A stretch of 22,867 nt of DNA from a virus. Each line of letters opens with the position of its first letter. Positions within the stretch are counted from its first letter, which is position 1. The notes beneath the pieces were generated by a model. The model did not search any database, had not been told where the DNA came from, and saw only the letters and a list, made by a program, of their open reading frames with translations. The stretch is from positions 1 to 22,867 of the IMG/VR virus record IMGVR_UViG_3300028844_005808; one strand, written 5' to 3'. The position numbers were made by a program, and so were the translations under genes. Positions 1-6,589 of the stretch are shown here, one piece after another.

Positions 1-41
1 GCGTGCCGCGATTTGCGCGAATTTAACAGCGTTCAAAAAAA

Positions 42-125
42 CCGACCTTGGCCCCCCCCGCCCCGCCTAGCTCATATCAGGGGGTTCCCTCAAAATTTTA
101 GCAATTCCCAGCGGCCAACGGTCGG
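42..125. repeat. Imperfect inverted repeat flanking a poly-C tract
   Basis: CCGACCTTGGCC at 42-53 is the reverse complement of GGCCAACGGTCGG at 113-125, apart from one extra C at 119. The two 12-base arms enclose about 59 nt that include the run of eight C and an AGGG/CCCT mini-stem around 80-90. This could fold as a cruciform or an RNA stem with one bulge. Function is unknown: candidates are a regulatory RNA structure, a protein-binding site or a replication/packaging signal. Confidence 0.5.
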
Positions 126-143
126 ACCCCGCAAATCAGTAGC

Positions 144-178
144 TATTAGTGATTGCAATTTCAGTAATTAGGCATAAA
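144..178 (+). promoter_or_regulatory. Weak candidate promoter in an AT-rich island
   Basis: The AT-rich segment between about 131 and 182 contains TTGCAA (153-158), TAATTA (165-170) and CATAAA (173-178), plus the palindrome ATTGCAAT (152-159). None of these gives a well-spaced sigma70 promoter: TTGCAA to CATAAA is only 14 bp. It is listed because it is the most promoter-like composition ahead of the operon, but a phage-specific or activated promoter would not be recognisable here. Confidence 0.2.
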
Positions 179-262
179 GTTACCACCGTTGCGCGAAGGG
201 TTTTGTTTGTTGGGCCCGCCGCCGCTCCGCAACTTCCCTCTAGTGTGGAGCGCGCGCGTAAC

Positions 263-297
263 TGGGTGGGTGGTTTTGGTCATTCACCACCCACCCA
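263..297 (+). promoter_or_regulatory. Strong hairpin just upstream of the first ribosome binding site
   Basis: TGGGTGGGTGGT at 263-274 pairs perfectly with ACCACCCACCCA at 286-297, giving a 12-bp stem with an 11-nt loop. It ends 11 nt before the GAGGTG ribosome site (309-314) of the gene at 319. No T-run follows, so it is not a standard intrinsic terminator. The G-rich arm with the loop has four G tracts (two of three, two of two), so a two-tier quadruplex is an alternative fold. A role in mRNA processing, stability or control of translation of the first gene is inferred from position. Confidence 0.6.
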
Positions 298-318
298 CAA
301 CTTATCGCGAGGTGCCAG

Positions 319-810
319 ATGCTCCCCTACGATGTGATCGCTTTGGCCAGCAAGACGTGGGGCGTACCCAGCGAGGAATTGCTTGCGCTGGGCACCTGGC
401 TGCACCCGGATGTAAAGCGCCTGCGCCCGGAAGAACGCCCAACTGGCCAACCGGCACTTGGCCTGCAGCGCTTTGTCCTGACTTATTTCATTTACCTGCA
501 GACCGACCGCCACCCAGCCTCGCGTGCTGACGAGCGGTACGATGGCAATTTCTGCCGCACCAGCAGGATCATGGGCTACAAGGAACACACTTCGGTGCGC
601 TGGGCCGTGCGCCGCGTCCTCGAACTGCTTGATCGCGGCGACCCGCAGACAACGGCTCTGTGCCAGCAACTCGAAACCGCGATTGCAACCGCTTCCGAGC
701 CACGGCCCAAATTCCAGCCCCCCGCCATGGACTGGGATCTGGCCATTGAGGCCGAGCGTCGCAGGCGTCGGCCCTACGCCCGGCGCATTACGCCTCGTGT
801 GTATGTATGA
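319..810 (+). CDS. DnaA domain IV-like helix-turn-helix protein
   Basis: This 163-residue protein resembles the C-terminal DNA-binding domain (domain IV) of the bacterial replication initiator DnaA. An N-terminal helical stretch (about residues 5-24) reads like the start of domain IV. Residues 50-93 follow the DnaA pattern and end in GYKEHTSV (87-94 region), which matches the DnaA signature GGRDHTTV, with H90, T91 and V93 conserved and R98/R99 after it. There is no AAA+ ATPase part, so it cannot itself be an initiator. The C-terminal third is charged and arginine-rich. It starts with ATG after GAGGTG (309-314) and heads the late operon. It may bind DnaA-box-like sites in phage or host DNA to regulate replication or transcription; this role is inferred. 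The stop overlaps the next start (ATGA at 807-810). Confidence 0.75.
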   Translation: MLPYDVIALASKTWGVPSEELLALGTWLHPDVKRLRPEERPTGQPALGLQRFVLTYFIYLQTDRHPASRADERYDGNFCRTSRIMGYKEHTSVRWAVRRVLELLDRGDPQTTALCQQLETAIATASEPRPKFQPPAMDWDLAIEAERRRRRPYARRITPRVYV

Positions 811-1064
811 AGCGGCGCGAAATCCTTGAAGCTGCGGCTGATCTGGTCGAGGGCGCACGGCAGGAGCAATACGGCGCATGGTCCGATAATGCCGCCAATG
901 TCGCGACCATCTGGTCGATCCTTTTGAACACACAGGTCACCGCCCGCCAGGTCGCGCTTTGCATGGTGGGCCTGAAGCTGGCGCGTCTCAGGCATGGCCC
1001 CGACGCTGATTCGTGGATTGACCTGGCTGGCTACTCGGGACTTGGCGGGGAGATTGACGAATGA
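807..1064 (+). CDS. DUF6378-like phage protein
   Basis: The 85-residue product has the hallmarks of the small family I know as DUF6378, common in tailed phages: an N-terminal helix with RQEQYGAWSDN, a middle helix with WSILL, then VALCMVGLKLARLRHG and DSWIDLAGY near the C terminus. It is a full-length, soluble, helical protein. The biochemical function is not established; the fold of acidic helices has invited comparison with MazG-like nucleotide pyrophosphohydrolases, but the E-rich metal site is not evident here. The start is inside the previous stop (ATGA), and its own stop overlaps the next start in the same way (1061-1064), so translation is probably coupled. Confidence 0.75.
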   Translation: MKRREILEAAADLVEGARQEQYGAWSDNAANVATIWSILLNTQVTARQVALCMVGLKLARLRHGPDADSWIDLAGYSGLGGEIDE

Positions 1065-1204
1065 CTGATGAAAAGACCCCTGAAGTAGAGACCTGCGAGG
1101 ATTGCGATGGCGACGGCGTGGTGACGTATGCGGCTGGCGGGTATGCCAATTACAGCCCATGGGTGCAGCACCGCACCCGTCCTTGCCCGACTTGCAACTA
1201 TTGA
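1061..1204 (+). CDS. 47-residue zinc-ribbon protein with DnaJ-like CxxCxGxG
   Basis: This short frame starts with ATG at 1061, overlapping the previous stop by four bases, and ends at 1204. It encodes 47 residues. Residues 12-19 read CEDCDGDG, the CxxCxGxG knuckle of the DnaJ zinc domain, and residues 42-45 are CPTC near the C terminus. The four cysteines (C12, C15, C42, C45) could bind one zinc ion. The segment between them is rich in Gly, Tyr and Asn. Such mini zinc-finger proteins are frequent in phage early or late blocks and have no general assigned role. The tight coupling on both sides and the motif support a real gene. Confidence 0.7.
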   Translation: MTDEKTPEVETCEDCDGDGVVTYAAGGYANYSPWVQHRTRPCPTCNY

Positions 1205-1551
1205 CAAGAAAGCGCGTCATTCCGCAGGAGCCGTCGCCTGATTCTGGCTGGCTGCAGGAAGTAGAGGCCGTGGCCGCTTTCGAGATCACTGATGTCTTGA
1301 CTTGGGGGGCTGACGGCAGCGTGCAGGTAACCCCATCGTCACAACTGAGCGCCAGGGCCCGGAAGGCTATCAAGAAGTTCAAATACAAGCAGACCGCTGA
1401 TGGCTTTGAGATTGAGGTAGAGGCCCACGACAAACTCAGCGCCAACCGACAATTAGCCAGGGCCGAGGAACGTGGCGGGCTTAACAGGCCAGGGTTCTTT
1501 GGTTTGACAATCGTTGGTCCGAAGGATGCCGCAGATGAAGTGGATCAGTAA
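1201..1551 (+). CDS. Terminase small subunit-like protein lacking the N-terminal HTH
   Basis: Residues from about WLQEVEAVAAFEI to the KL..NRQLARAEE segment match the central and C-terminal part of Terminase_2-type small subunits: a helix around VAAFEITDVLTW, a lysine-rich RKAIKKFKY strand, a TADGFEIEVE segment, then the DKLSANRQLA helix that ends the family's conserved region. TerS oligomerises, recognises the packaging site and hands DNA to TerL. The usual N-terminal helix-turn-helix is missing, and the sequence upstream in frame does not supply one. I chose TTG at 1201, which overlaps the preceding TGA (TTGA), giving 116 residues. GTG at 1270 after GGAA is an alternative. The upstream extension to 1102 would run through the zinc-ribbon gene in another frame and is unlikely. 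Confidence 0.65.
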   Translation: MTRKRVIPQEPSPDSGWLQEVEAVAAFEITDVLTWGADGSVQVTPSSQLSARARKAIKKFKYKQTADGFEIEVEAHDKLSANRQLARAEERGGLNRPGFFGLTIVGPKDAADEVDQ

Positions 1552-1771
1552 GATACTGTTGCAGTTGCGTGAGGCTGAAGGCATGTCTCGCATTGAATTG
1601 GAAGCTATCAGTGGCGTCTCGTATGCAACGATCTATCGATACGAGCGCGGCCTGACCTGCAATGTAAAAAACCTGCAGGCGCTGCTCAATAGCATGGACC
1701 ACGAGCTGGAAGTTGTGCCGCTTGACACTGCGTATGAAGTTCCGCTGAAGGCGTCACAGCTCGATGGCTAG
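1535..1771 (+). CDS. XRE/Cro-type helix-turn-helix protein
   Basis: This protein of about 78 residues is a single XRE-type helix-turn-helix: LREAEGMSRIELEAISGVS forms helices 1-3, YATIYRYERG is the recognition helix region, and LQALLNSMDHELEVVPL is the typical ending of small phage regulators. I prefer ATG at 1535, about nine bases after AAGG (1522-1525); ATG at 1526 and TTG at 1514 are alternatives. It overlaps the TerS-like gene by some 17 bases and overlaps TerL by eight. It may be a transcription regulator of the late genes. Because it lies between a TerS that lacks its DNA-binding domain and TerL, it could alternatively supply DNA binding to the packaging complex; that idea is inference. 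Confidence 0.75.
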   Translation: MKWISKILLQLREAEGMSRIELEAISGVSYATIYRYERGLTCNVKNLQALLNSMDHELEVVPLDTAYEVPLKASQLDG

Positions 1772-3317
1772 GGCCAATCCTGATCACTCCCCGCGTCGCA
1801 AGCGTGGCGGGCCAGATCCCATCGCGCTGGACAACCTGACAGCCGATTTCTCCAGCTCCCCAACGGTGTTCAAGTTTCTGGCCGACAGTAAAAGCTTTTT
1901 CCGTGGGCTGATGGGTCCGGTCGGGTCCGGCAAGTCCTACGCCGCCGCCACCGAGATCTTCCGCCGGGCCAGTGAGCAGGAGCCGTCACCAGTCGACAAT
2001 ATCCGCTACACGCGCTTTGCCGTGATCCGCAACTCCTACCCGGAACTCAAGACCACGACGCTCAAGACCTGGAATGAGTTGTTCCCGGAAAACCAGTGGG
2101 GGCCGGTTCGCCTGTCGCCGCCCATAACACACCACCTGAAACTCCCGGCGCGTGATAAATTTCCAGGCTTGGATTGCGAGGTTATTTTCCTGGCGCTCGA
2201 CCAGCCAAAGGATGTGCGCAAGCTGCTCAGCCTTGAGCTTACTGGTGGCTGGGTGAATGAGGCCCGTGAGCTGCCATTATCCATCATACAGGGCTTGACG
2301 CATCGTGTTGGCCGCTATCCACCCAAGAGCAGGGCGGGGGCTACGTGGCGTGGCATATGGGCCGACACCAACCCCATGGATGACGATCACTGGTGGCACA
2401 AGATTTCTGAGAAGGAACCTGTGCGCGGCAAGTACAAGTGGACTTTCTACAAGCAGCCACCGGGCATGATCGAGGTGAGCGCTCTTGAAGAAAGCAGCAC
2501 ACCAGCGGCTGGCAAGCATTGGCTCGCCAACCCCAAGGCCGAGAATGTTGCGAACCTGCCAGAGGGCTACTACGAGCAGCAGCTTGGCGGCAAGGAACTC
2601 GATTGGATTCAGTGTTACGTCGGTGGCCAGTATGTCTTCGTCAAAGAGGGTCGCCCGATCTGGACCGAGTACGATGACGTGACCATGTCAGTCGAAGGTC
2701 TGGACCTTGATGAGAATGCCCCGATTATTGTGGGCCTTGACTTTGGCCTGACGCCTGCTGCCGTTTTTGGCCAGCGCAGGCCGGACGGAGCCTGGCGGGT
2801 ACTGTACGAACTGATATCTGATGACATGGGACTGGAGCGTTTTGGTCAGCTCCTGCTCTACGAGTTCAACACCCGCTTTCGTGGCTGCACGCCAATCATC
2901 TGGGGCGACCCGGCAGGCGGGGCCCGTGACCAGATCTTTGAAGTCACGGCCTTTGACCATCTCCGCACGCTGGGCCTGAATGCCAAGCCAACGGCCTCGA
3001 ATGACTTTCAGGTGCGTCGTGAGGCGGGCGCTGCCCCAATGACCAGGCTGGTGGGCAAAACCCCTGGCCTGCAGGTTGACGCATCCTGCAAGCGGTTACG
3101 CAAGGCTTTAGCGGGCGGTTATCATTTCAAGCGCGTTGGCATTTCCGGCGGGTATGACAGGTTCCGGGATGTTCCCAACAAGGACCAGAACAGCCATGTC
3201 GGAGATGCTTATGGTTACCTCATGTTGGGCGGTGGCGAACACCGCCGTCTGACGCGCGGCAGCTTCGCGGCCAAACAGGGCATGATCCAGGCACCGATGA
3301 ACTTCAATGTCTTTTAG
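1764..3317 (+). CDS. terL: Terminase large subunit (packaging ATPase-nuclease)
   Basis: TerL docks on the portal, pumps DNA into the prohead using ATP and cuts concatemers. The 517-residue protein is full length. Walker A is GPVGSGKS at residues 51-58. The Walker B-like/catalytic carboxylate region is GGWVNEARELP (161-171), preceded by a hydrophobic strand and E158. DTNP at 201-204 is the coupling motif. The RNase H-like nuclease domain has its three acidic positions at D326 (GLDFG), D382 (WGDP) and D481 (VGDAYG). This pattern fits the T7-like/Terminase_6-type group. ATG at 1764 lies inside the XRE gene, so the two are probably coupled. The last 11 bases overlap the next gene's first possible start. 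Confidence 0.95.
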   Translation: MARANPDHSPRRKRGGPDPIALDNLTADFSSSPTVFKFLADSKSFFRGLMGPVGSGKSYAAATEIFRRASEQEPSPVDNIRYTRFAVIRNSYPELKTTTLKTWNELFPENQWGPVRLSPPITHHLKLPARDKFPGLDCEVIFLALDQPKDVRKLLSLELTGGWVNEARELPLSIIQGLTHRVGRYPPKSRAGATWRGIWADTNPMDDDHWWHKISEKEPVRGKYKWTFYKQPPGMIEVSALEESSTPAAGKHWLANPKAENVANLPEGYYEQQLGGKELDWIQCYVGGQYVFVKEGRPIWTEYDDVTMSVEGLDLDENAPIIVGLDFGLTPAAVFGQRRPDGAWRVLYELISDDMGLERFGQLLLYEFNTRFRGCTPIIWGDPAGGARDQIFEVTAFDHLRTLGLNAKPTASNDFQVRREAGAAPMTRLVGKTPGLQVDASCKRLRKALAGGYHFKRVGISGGYDRFRDVPNKDQNSHVGDAYGYLMLGGGEHRRLTRGSFAAKQGMIQAPMNFNVF

Positions 3318-3861
3318 GGGCTACTCGCTGGTATCGTTCTCGCGGATTCACGCTATGGCCATCAGGCATGATGAGCATCAGGAGAAGATCGCCATAAGCA
3401 TGCCTGATTATGTGGCCCGCATCGCAAGCCAGGCTGAGGTGGGCTTTGCCCACACGCTGCTGTATCGGGGGCGCGTACTTGCGTCCTTTGGCGTTGCACG
3501 CAGTGTCCCTGGTGTCGGTGAGGCATGGTTGATGCACGACATTACCGCCATTGATCACAGCGCGTTCCTGGCGCGTCTGGCTCGCTCATACATGGCCCAG
3601 ATACCCGAGGCCATGGAACTGCGTCGTGTGCAGTGCTTGGTGGCCTGTTCAAATGTGAAAGCCGTTCGCTTTGCAGAGTGGTTATACTTCCGGCGCGAAG
3701 GCGTCCTCCGCGAGTTCGGTTACGCTGACCACGCGATAATGGCGAGGTTTTATAATGTCCGGCATAGTCTCCAGTCCGAAAGCTCCCAAGCCAGATCCCT
3801 CGATTGCAGCAGCGCAACTTCTGCAGGAAAAGAATTTGGCGAAACAAGAGGCTCGGCTTGA
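3307..3861 (+). CDS. GNAT-like/T7 gp13-like protein
   Basis: The order of segments is that of a degenerate GNAT acetyltransferase of the type often found beside podoviral terminase and related to T7 internal protein gp13: HTLLYRGRVLASFGV (strands), GEAWLMHDITAID, then CSNVKAVRFAEWLYFRREGVLREFGYADHAIMARFY. The glycine-rich acetyl-CoA loop (R/Q-x-x-G-x-G/A) is not clear, so catalysis is doubtful; a virion or assembly role is more likely. It has 184 residues from ATG 3307, which overlaps terL; ATG 3355 is an alternative, and neither has a clear ribosome site. After about residue 150 the Ser-rich tail is read in a different frame from the next gene over 107 bases and looks like a read-on extension rather than a conserved domain. 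Confidence 0.7.
   Translation: MSFRGYSLVSFSRIHAMAIRHDEHQEKIAISMPDYVARIASQAEVGFAHTLLYRGRVLASFGVARSVPGVGEAWLMHDITAIDHSAFLARLARSYMAQIPEAMELRRVQCLVACSNVKAVRFAEWLYFRREGVLREFGYADHAIMARFYNVRHSLQSESSQARSLDCSSATSAGKEFGETRGSA
3741..3747 (+). promoter_or_regulatory. Ribosome binding site inside the GNAT-like gene
   Basis: GGCGAGG lies seven bases before ATG 3755 and fixes the start of the small basic head protein inside the upstream coding frame. It supports the view that the 107-base overlap is real and that the downstream gene is translated independently. Confidence 0.6.
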
Positions 3862-4000
3862 TGAGCGAGAACGCAGTGAGCAGAGCATGATTCAATCTCG
3901 CCGCCGCGCACGCAGGCAAGGTGGCCTGCGCCTGCTGCTTTCACCTGACCGCGAAGACCCCATGACCGGGCTCCAGGATACACTGGGCAACTCGACTTGA
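3755..4000 (+). CDS. Small basic head-region protein
   Basis: The 81-residue product begins with a proline/lysine-rich segment (SPKAPKPDPS) and continues with a charged helix (about residues 18-45). It ends in an arginine-rich patch followed by GGLRLLLSP and a short polar tail. Small proteins with the same plan, a Pro-rich start followed by RRRARRxGG and a hydrophobic patch, are common immediately upstream of podovirus portals, where they have no agreed function. The location suggests a role in portal or head assembly. The start has a good ribosome site inside the GNAT-like gene. Its stop overlaps the TTG start of the portal gene (TTGA at 3997-4000). Confidence 0.7.
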   Translation: MSGIVSSPKAPKPDPSIAAAQLLQEKNLAKQEARLDERERSEQSMIQSRRRARRQGGLRLLLSPDREDPMTGLQDTLGNST

Positions 4001-5538
4001 GACAACCCACAGAGGCAATTCTCAAGCGCTCGGACAAGGCTTACGCCCGCAAGGATCAATGGCGCGGGATCGTTGAGGATTGTTACGAGTTTGGCCTGCC
4101 GCAACGCAATTTGCTTGATGGCAGCTACGAGGGGCATGCGCCCGGCCAGTCCAAACAGGAACGCGTCTTTGACTCAACGGCGGTGACTTCGACACTGGCC
4201 TTTGCCAACCGTATTCAGTCAACGCTGTTTCCACCTTATCGCAACTGGTGCCGCCTTGTGGCAGGCGACATGATTCCAGAAGAGCAGCGCGATGACGTGC
4301 AGCGTGCGCTGGATATTTACAACGAGACGTTTTTCAACGCGCTGCGTCAGACCAATTTCGATCTGGCCATGTCAGAGTTCCTGCTCGATCTCTGCGTTGG
4401 CACGGCGGTTATGCTGGTGTTGCCAGGCGACGAAAGTCGGCCCGTGCGCTTCGAGACCGTGCCCGCGTCGTTGGTGGCGCTGGAAGAGGGGCCGCATGGC
4501 AAGATCGATAATGTCTATCGCAAGATACGCCTGAAGGGCGAGGCCATCATCCAGCAATGGCCAGACGCAAAGTTTGATGACGCCTTTGCCCGTCGAGTGG
4601 AAGACCACCCCGCGGACGATTTCGACTTGCTTGAGGCGACCGTTTTTGTGCCTGCTGATGGTTACTATTGCTATCATGTGATCGAACCAAAGACCCGCAC
4701 TGAAATTGTCTACCGCGAGATGGCCAAGACGCCATGGGTAGTGGGGCGCTACATGAAAGTGGCGGGCGAGATCTACGGGCGCGGGCCTCTTGTCTCGGCA
4801 TTGCCTGATATCAAAACACTCAACGCCACGATGCGCATGGTTCTCCAGAATATGTCGCTGGACCTTGGGAACATGTGGACAGCCGCTGATGACGGCGTGC
4901 TAAACCCCAACACCATCACGATTACGCCCGGCGCAATCATACCAGTGGCTCGCAACGGTGGCCCGCAAGGCCCAAGCCTTATGCCACTGCCGCGCTCTGG
5001 CCAGTTCAATTCGTCGCAAGTCAATATCGACAGGCTGGTTATTTCCATCAAGAAGACGCTGCTCGATGACACGCTGCCGTCGGACACAATGTCAGCACGC
5101 TCTGCAACCGAAGTGCAGGCTCGCATGAGCGAGCTGGCCAGCAATATGGGAGCGGCCTTTGGGCGTTTGATTGCCGAGGTTATGCTACCGATCGTGGACC
5201 GCACGCTGCAGGTGCTCGATCAGCAGAACCTTATCGATCTGCCGCTACAGATTGATGGCCAGCAAGTCAAGGTAGTGCCCATCTCGCCATTGGCCAAAGC
5301 GCAAAACAGCAATGAGCTGGAAGGCGTGCTTCAGTTTACGCAGATGATGCAGGGCCTTGGGCAAGCTGGAATGATGGCCGTCAATGTCGACGGACTGATT
5401 GCATTTGTCGCTGATCGCCTTGGTGTGCCTGCGCGTGTTGTTACCACGAAGGAAGAGCGGCAGCAGATTATGGCTGAGGTCGCTTCTGTGGCCCAGCAGG
5501 GAATGCAGCAGCCTGAAGAAGGCGCGCCGCTCCAGTGA
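3997..5538 (+). CDS. Portal (head-tail connector) protein, T7 gp8-like
   Basis: The dodecameric portal sits at the unique capsid vertex, docks the terminase and later the tail. The 513-residue length and pattern fit the head-tail connector family: an N-terminal helix with KRSDKAYARKDQW, the early PQRN motif, and the late signature ARSATEVQARMSELASNMG (about residues 366-384) followed by GRLIAEVMLPIVDRTLQVL. The C terminus is acidic and Gln-rich (QQGMQQPEEGAPL). No in-frame ATG near the start fits the family, so I take TTG at 3997. It shares its last two bases with the preceding TGA and has no strong ribosome site, implying reinitiation. Its stop overlaps the GTG start of the next gene. Confidence 0.92.
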   Translation: MRQPTEAILKRSDKAYARKDQWRGIVEDCYEFGLPQRNLLDGSYEGHAPGQSKQERVFDSTAVTSTLAFANRIQSTLFPPYRNWCRLVAGDMIPEEQRDDVQRALDIYNETFFNALRQTNFDLAMSEFLLDLCVGTAVMLVLPGDESRPVRFETVPASLVALEEGPHGKIDNVYRKIRLKGEAIIQQWPDAKFDDAFARRVEDHPADDFDLLEATVFVPADGYYCYHVIEPKTRTEIVYREMAKTPWVVGRYMKVAGEIYGRGPLVSALPDIKTLNATMRMVLQNMSLDLGNMWTAADDGVLNPNTITITPGAIIPVARNGGPQGPSLMPLPRSGQFNSSQVNIDRLVISIKKTLLDDTLPSDTMSARSATEVQARMSELASNMGAAFGRLIAEVMLPIVDRTLQVLDQQNLIDLPLQIDGQQVKVVPISPLAKAQNSNELEGVLQFTQMMQGLGQAGMMAVNVDGLIAFVADRLGVPARVVTTKEERQQIMAEVASVAQQGMQQPEEGAPLQ

Positions 5539-5792
5539 ACAATTGGGACGACCTCTTGACACCGCCGGGCGTTGCCGCGCCTTCACCGACTGAGGAAGTC
5601 GACAGAATGTACGCGCAGGTGTTTGGCACCAAGTCTGGCAGGAAATTACTGACGCACCTGCGAGCGCAAACCATCGAGCAGCCAACCTGGTATCCCGGTG
5701 AGGAAGCCAGCCATGGTTACGCCCGCGAAGGGCAGAACAGTTTGGTGCGCGAAATTGAGCGTCGAATCAAACGAGCAAGGAACTTTACATGA
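5535..5792 (+). CDS. Bbp19-like small phage protein
   Basis: The 85-residue product has the conserved core of a family I associate with Bordetella phage BPP-1 Bbp19: RMYAQVFGTKSGRKLLTHLR, then QPTWYPGE, then YAREGQNSLVREIERRI at the C-terminal end. These proteins are encoded between portal and scaffold in many podoviruses and are presumed to act in head assembly, but I know of no mechanism. The start is GTG at 5535 in a GTGA overlap with the portal stop; the end makes an ATGA overlap with the scaffold gene. The length is normal for the family. Confidence 0.8.
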   Translation: MNNWDDLLTPPGVAAPSPTEEVDRMYAQVFGTKSGRKLLTHLRAQTIEQPTWYPGEEASHGYAREGQNSLVREIERRIKRARNFT

Positions 5793-6589
5793 TTGATGAG
5801 CAGGAAGACGCCGCCAGTGCTGGCGAGCCGGAGACCCTGTTAAATGTCTCCGCCACCGAAGAGCCCACAGAGAAACCCAATGATGATCCGCCGCACATTA
5901 TCCAAGAAACTGACACGCTTGTACCGGAGCCGCAGGCTGTGGCCGATAACGGACGCCCTGCATACATTGAAGACCGCTTTTTTAAGGATGGGAAGGTGGA
6001 TGTTGAGGGCTTGGCGGGCGCTTACAAGGAACTGCGCAGCTTTATGGACAGCGGCAAACACAAGGCTCCGAAGGACGGTCAATATGATCTCACGTCTATC
6101 GAAGAACTAGATGCGGAGAGTCCGCTTCTCGAAGGCTTCCTTTCTTTGGCCCGTGATAAGGGCTTATCGCAGGACGCAGTTGAAGACATTACGCGATTCT
6201 TCGTCTCGACCCAGGGAGAGGAAGCACTCCAGCAAAGAATTGACCGCGACGAAGAAATGAAAAAGCTTGGACCCAATGGGCGCAATCTGATCAAGCTCAA
6301 TGAGGATCATCTCAAGCGCCTGCACACTTCCGGCATTCTGACCAAGGCTGAGCTGGAAGAGGCTGCAAACATGACGCAGACCGCAACAGCGCTTTCTGTG
6401 ATGAACAAGCTTCGCATGATCGGTCACGAGCCGACCATTCCTGGCGGCAGCATCTCACAGCCAGAGACCATCACAGTTGACGATATCAGCAACATGGTCG
6501 CTGACGCTAAGTACGCTAACGACCCGGCCTATCGGAAGATGGTCGAGCGCAAGGCGTATGAGGCTTACGGCGAGGCCCCACCAGCTTAA
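5789..6589 (+). CDS. Scaffolding (capsid assembly) protein
   Basis: Scaffold proteins nucleate the prohead and leave before DNA fills it. The 266-residue product has the usual features: a long acidic N terminus (Glu, Asp, Pro-rich, residues 1-60), a DRFFKDGKVDVEGLAGAYKELR segment (split here as a helix around residues 60-80), a KAPKDGQYDL linker, a central charged helix LGPNGRNLIKLN, and a C-terminal conserved part with a final basic/aromatic helix (YRKMVERKAYEAYG). The position directly before the capsid gene fits. ATG at 5789 follows AAGGA (5777-5781) and overlaps the previous stop. Confidence 0.88.
   Translation: MIDEQEDAASAGEPETLLNVSATEEPTEKPNDDPPHIIQETDTLVPEPQAVADNGRPAYIEDRFFKDGKVDVEGLAGAYKELRSFMDSGKHKAPKDGQYDLTSIEELDAESPLLEGFLSLARDKGLSQDAVEDITRFFVSTQGEEALQQRIDRDEEMKKLGPNGRNLIKLNEDHLKRLHTSGILTKAELEEAANMTQTATALSVMNKLRMIGHEPTIPGGSISQPETITVDDISNMVADAKYANDPAYRKMVERKAYEAYGEAPPA

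Larger units (their letters stand above)
1..318. other. Gene-free leader upstream of the late operon
   Basis: No convincing coding frame is visible on either strand; the reading frames that enter from 280-933 on the - strand are shadows of the genes to the right. The stretch contains a run of eight C at 52-59 followed by more C-rich sequence, an imperfect long-range inverted repeat (42-53 with 113-125), an AT-rich island at about 131-182, and a perfect 12-bp hairpin at 263-297. It most likely carries the promoter and leader of the rightward late operon. If the genome is circular or permuted and the arm to its left runs leftward, it would also be a divergent control region, but that is inference because the window begins here. 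No canonical DnaA box was found in it by eye. Confidence 0.6.

Noticed and set aside
1-318. DnaA boxes as targets for the DnaA-like protein
   Set aside because: No TTATNCACA or close match on either strand was found by eye. TTATC at 302-306 does not extend to a box.
280-933. Long - strand frame of 217 codons opposite the DnaA-like gene
   Set aside because: It lies antisense to two coupled, motif-bearing + strand genes, shows only Arg/Ala/Gly-rich low-information sequence, and matches no family I know.
1102-1200. Upstream extension of the TerS-like frame to ATG 1102
   Set aside because: It would overprint the zinc-ribbon gene in another frame, adds Arg-rich sequence not seen in TerS, and has no ribosome site.
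774-1445. - strand frame of 223 codons opposite DUF6378, zinc-ribbon and TerS-like genes
   Set aside because: Shadow of three recognisable + strand genes; Ser/Cys-rich without a domain.
1504-1509. TTGACA as a -35 box within the TerS-like gene
   Set aside because: At 17 bp spacing the -10 position reads TGCCGC, so no promoter is supported. The TTGACA at 1201 likewise has no -10.
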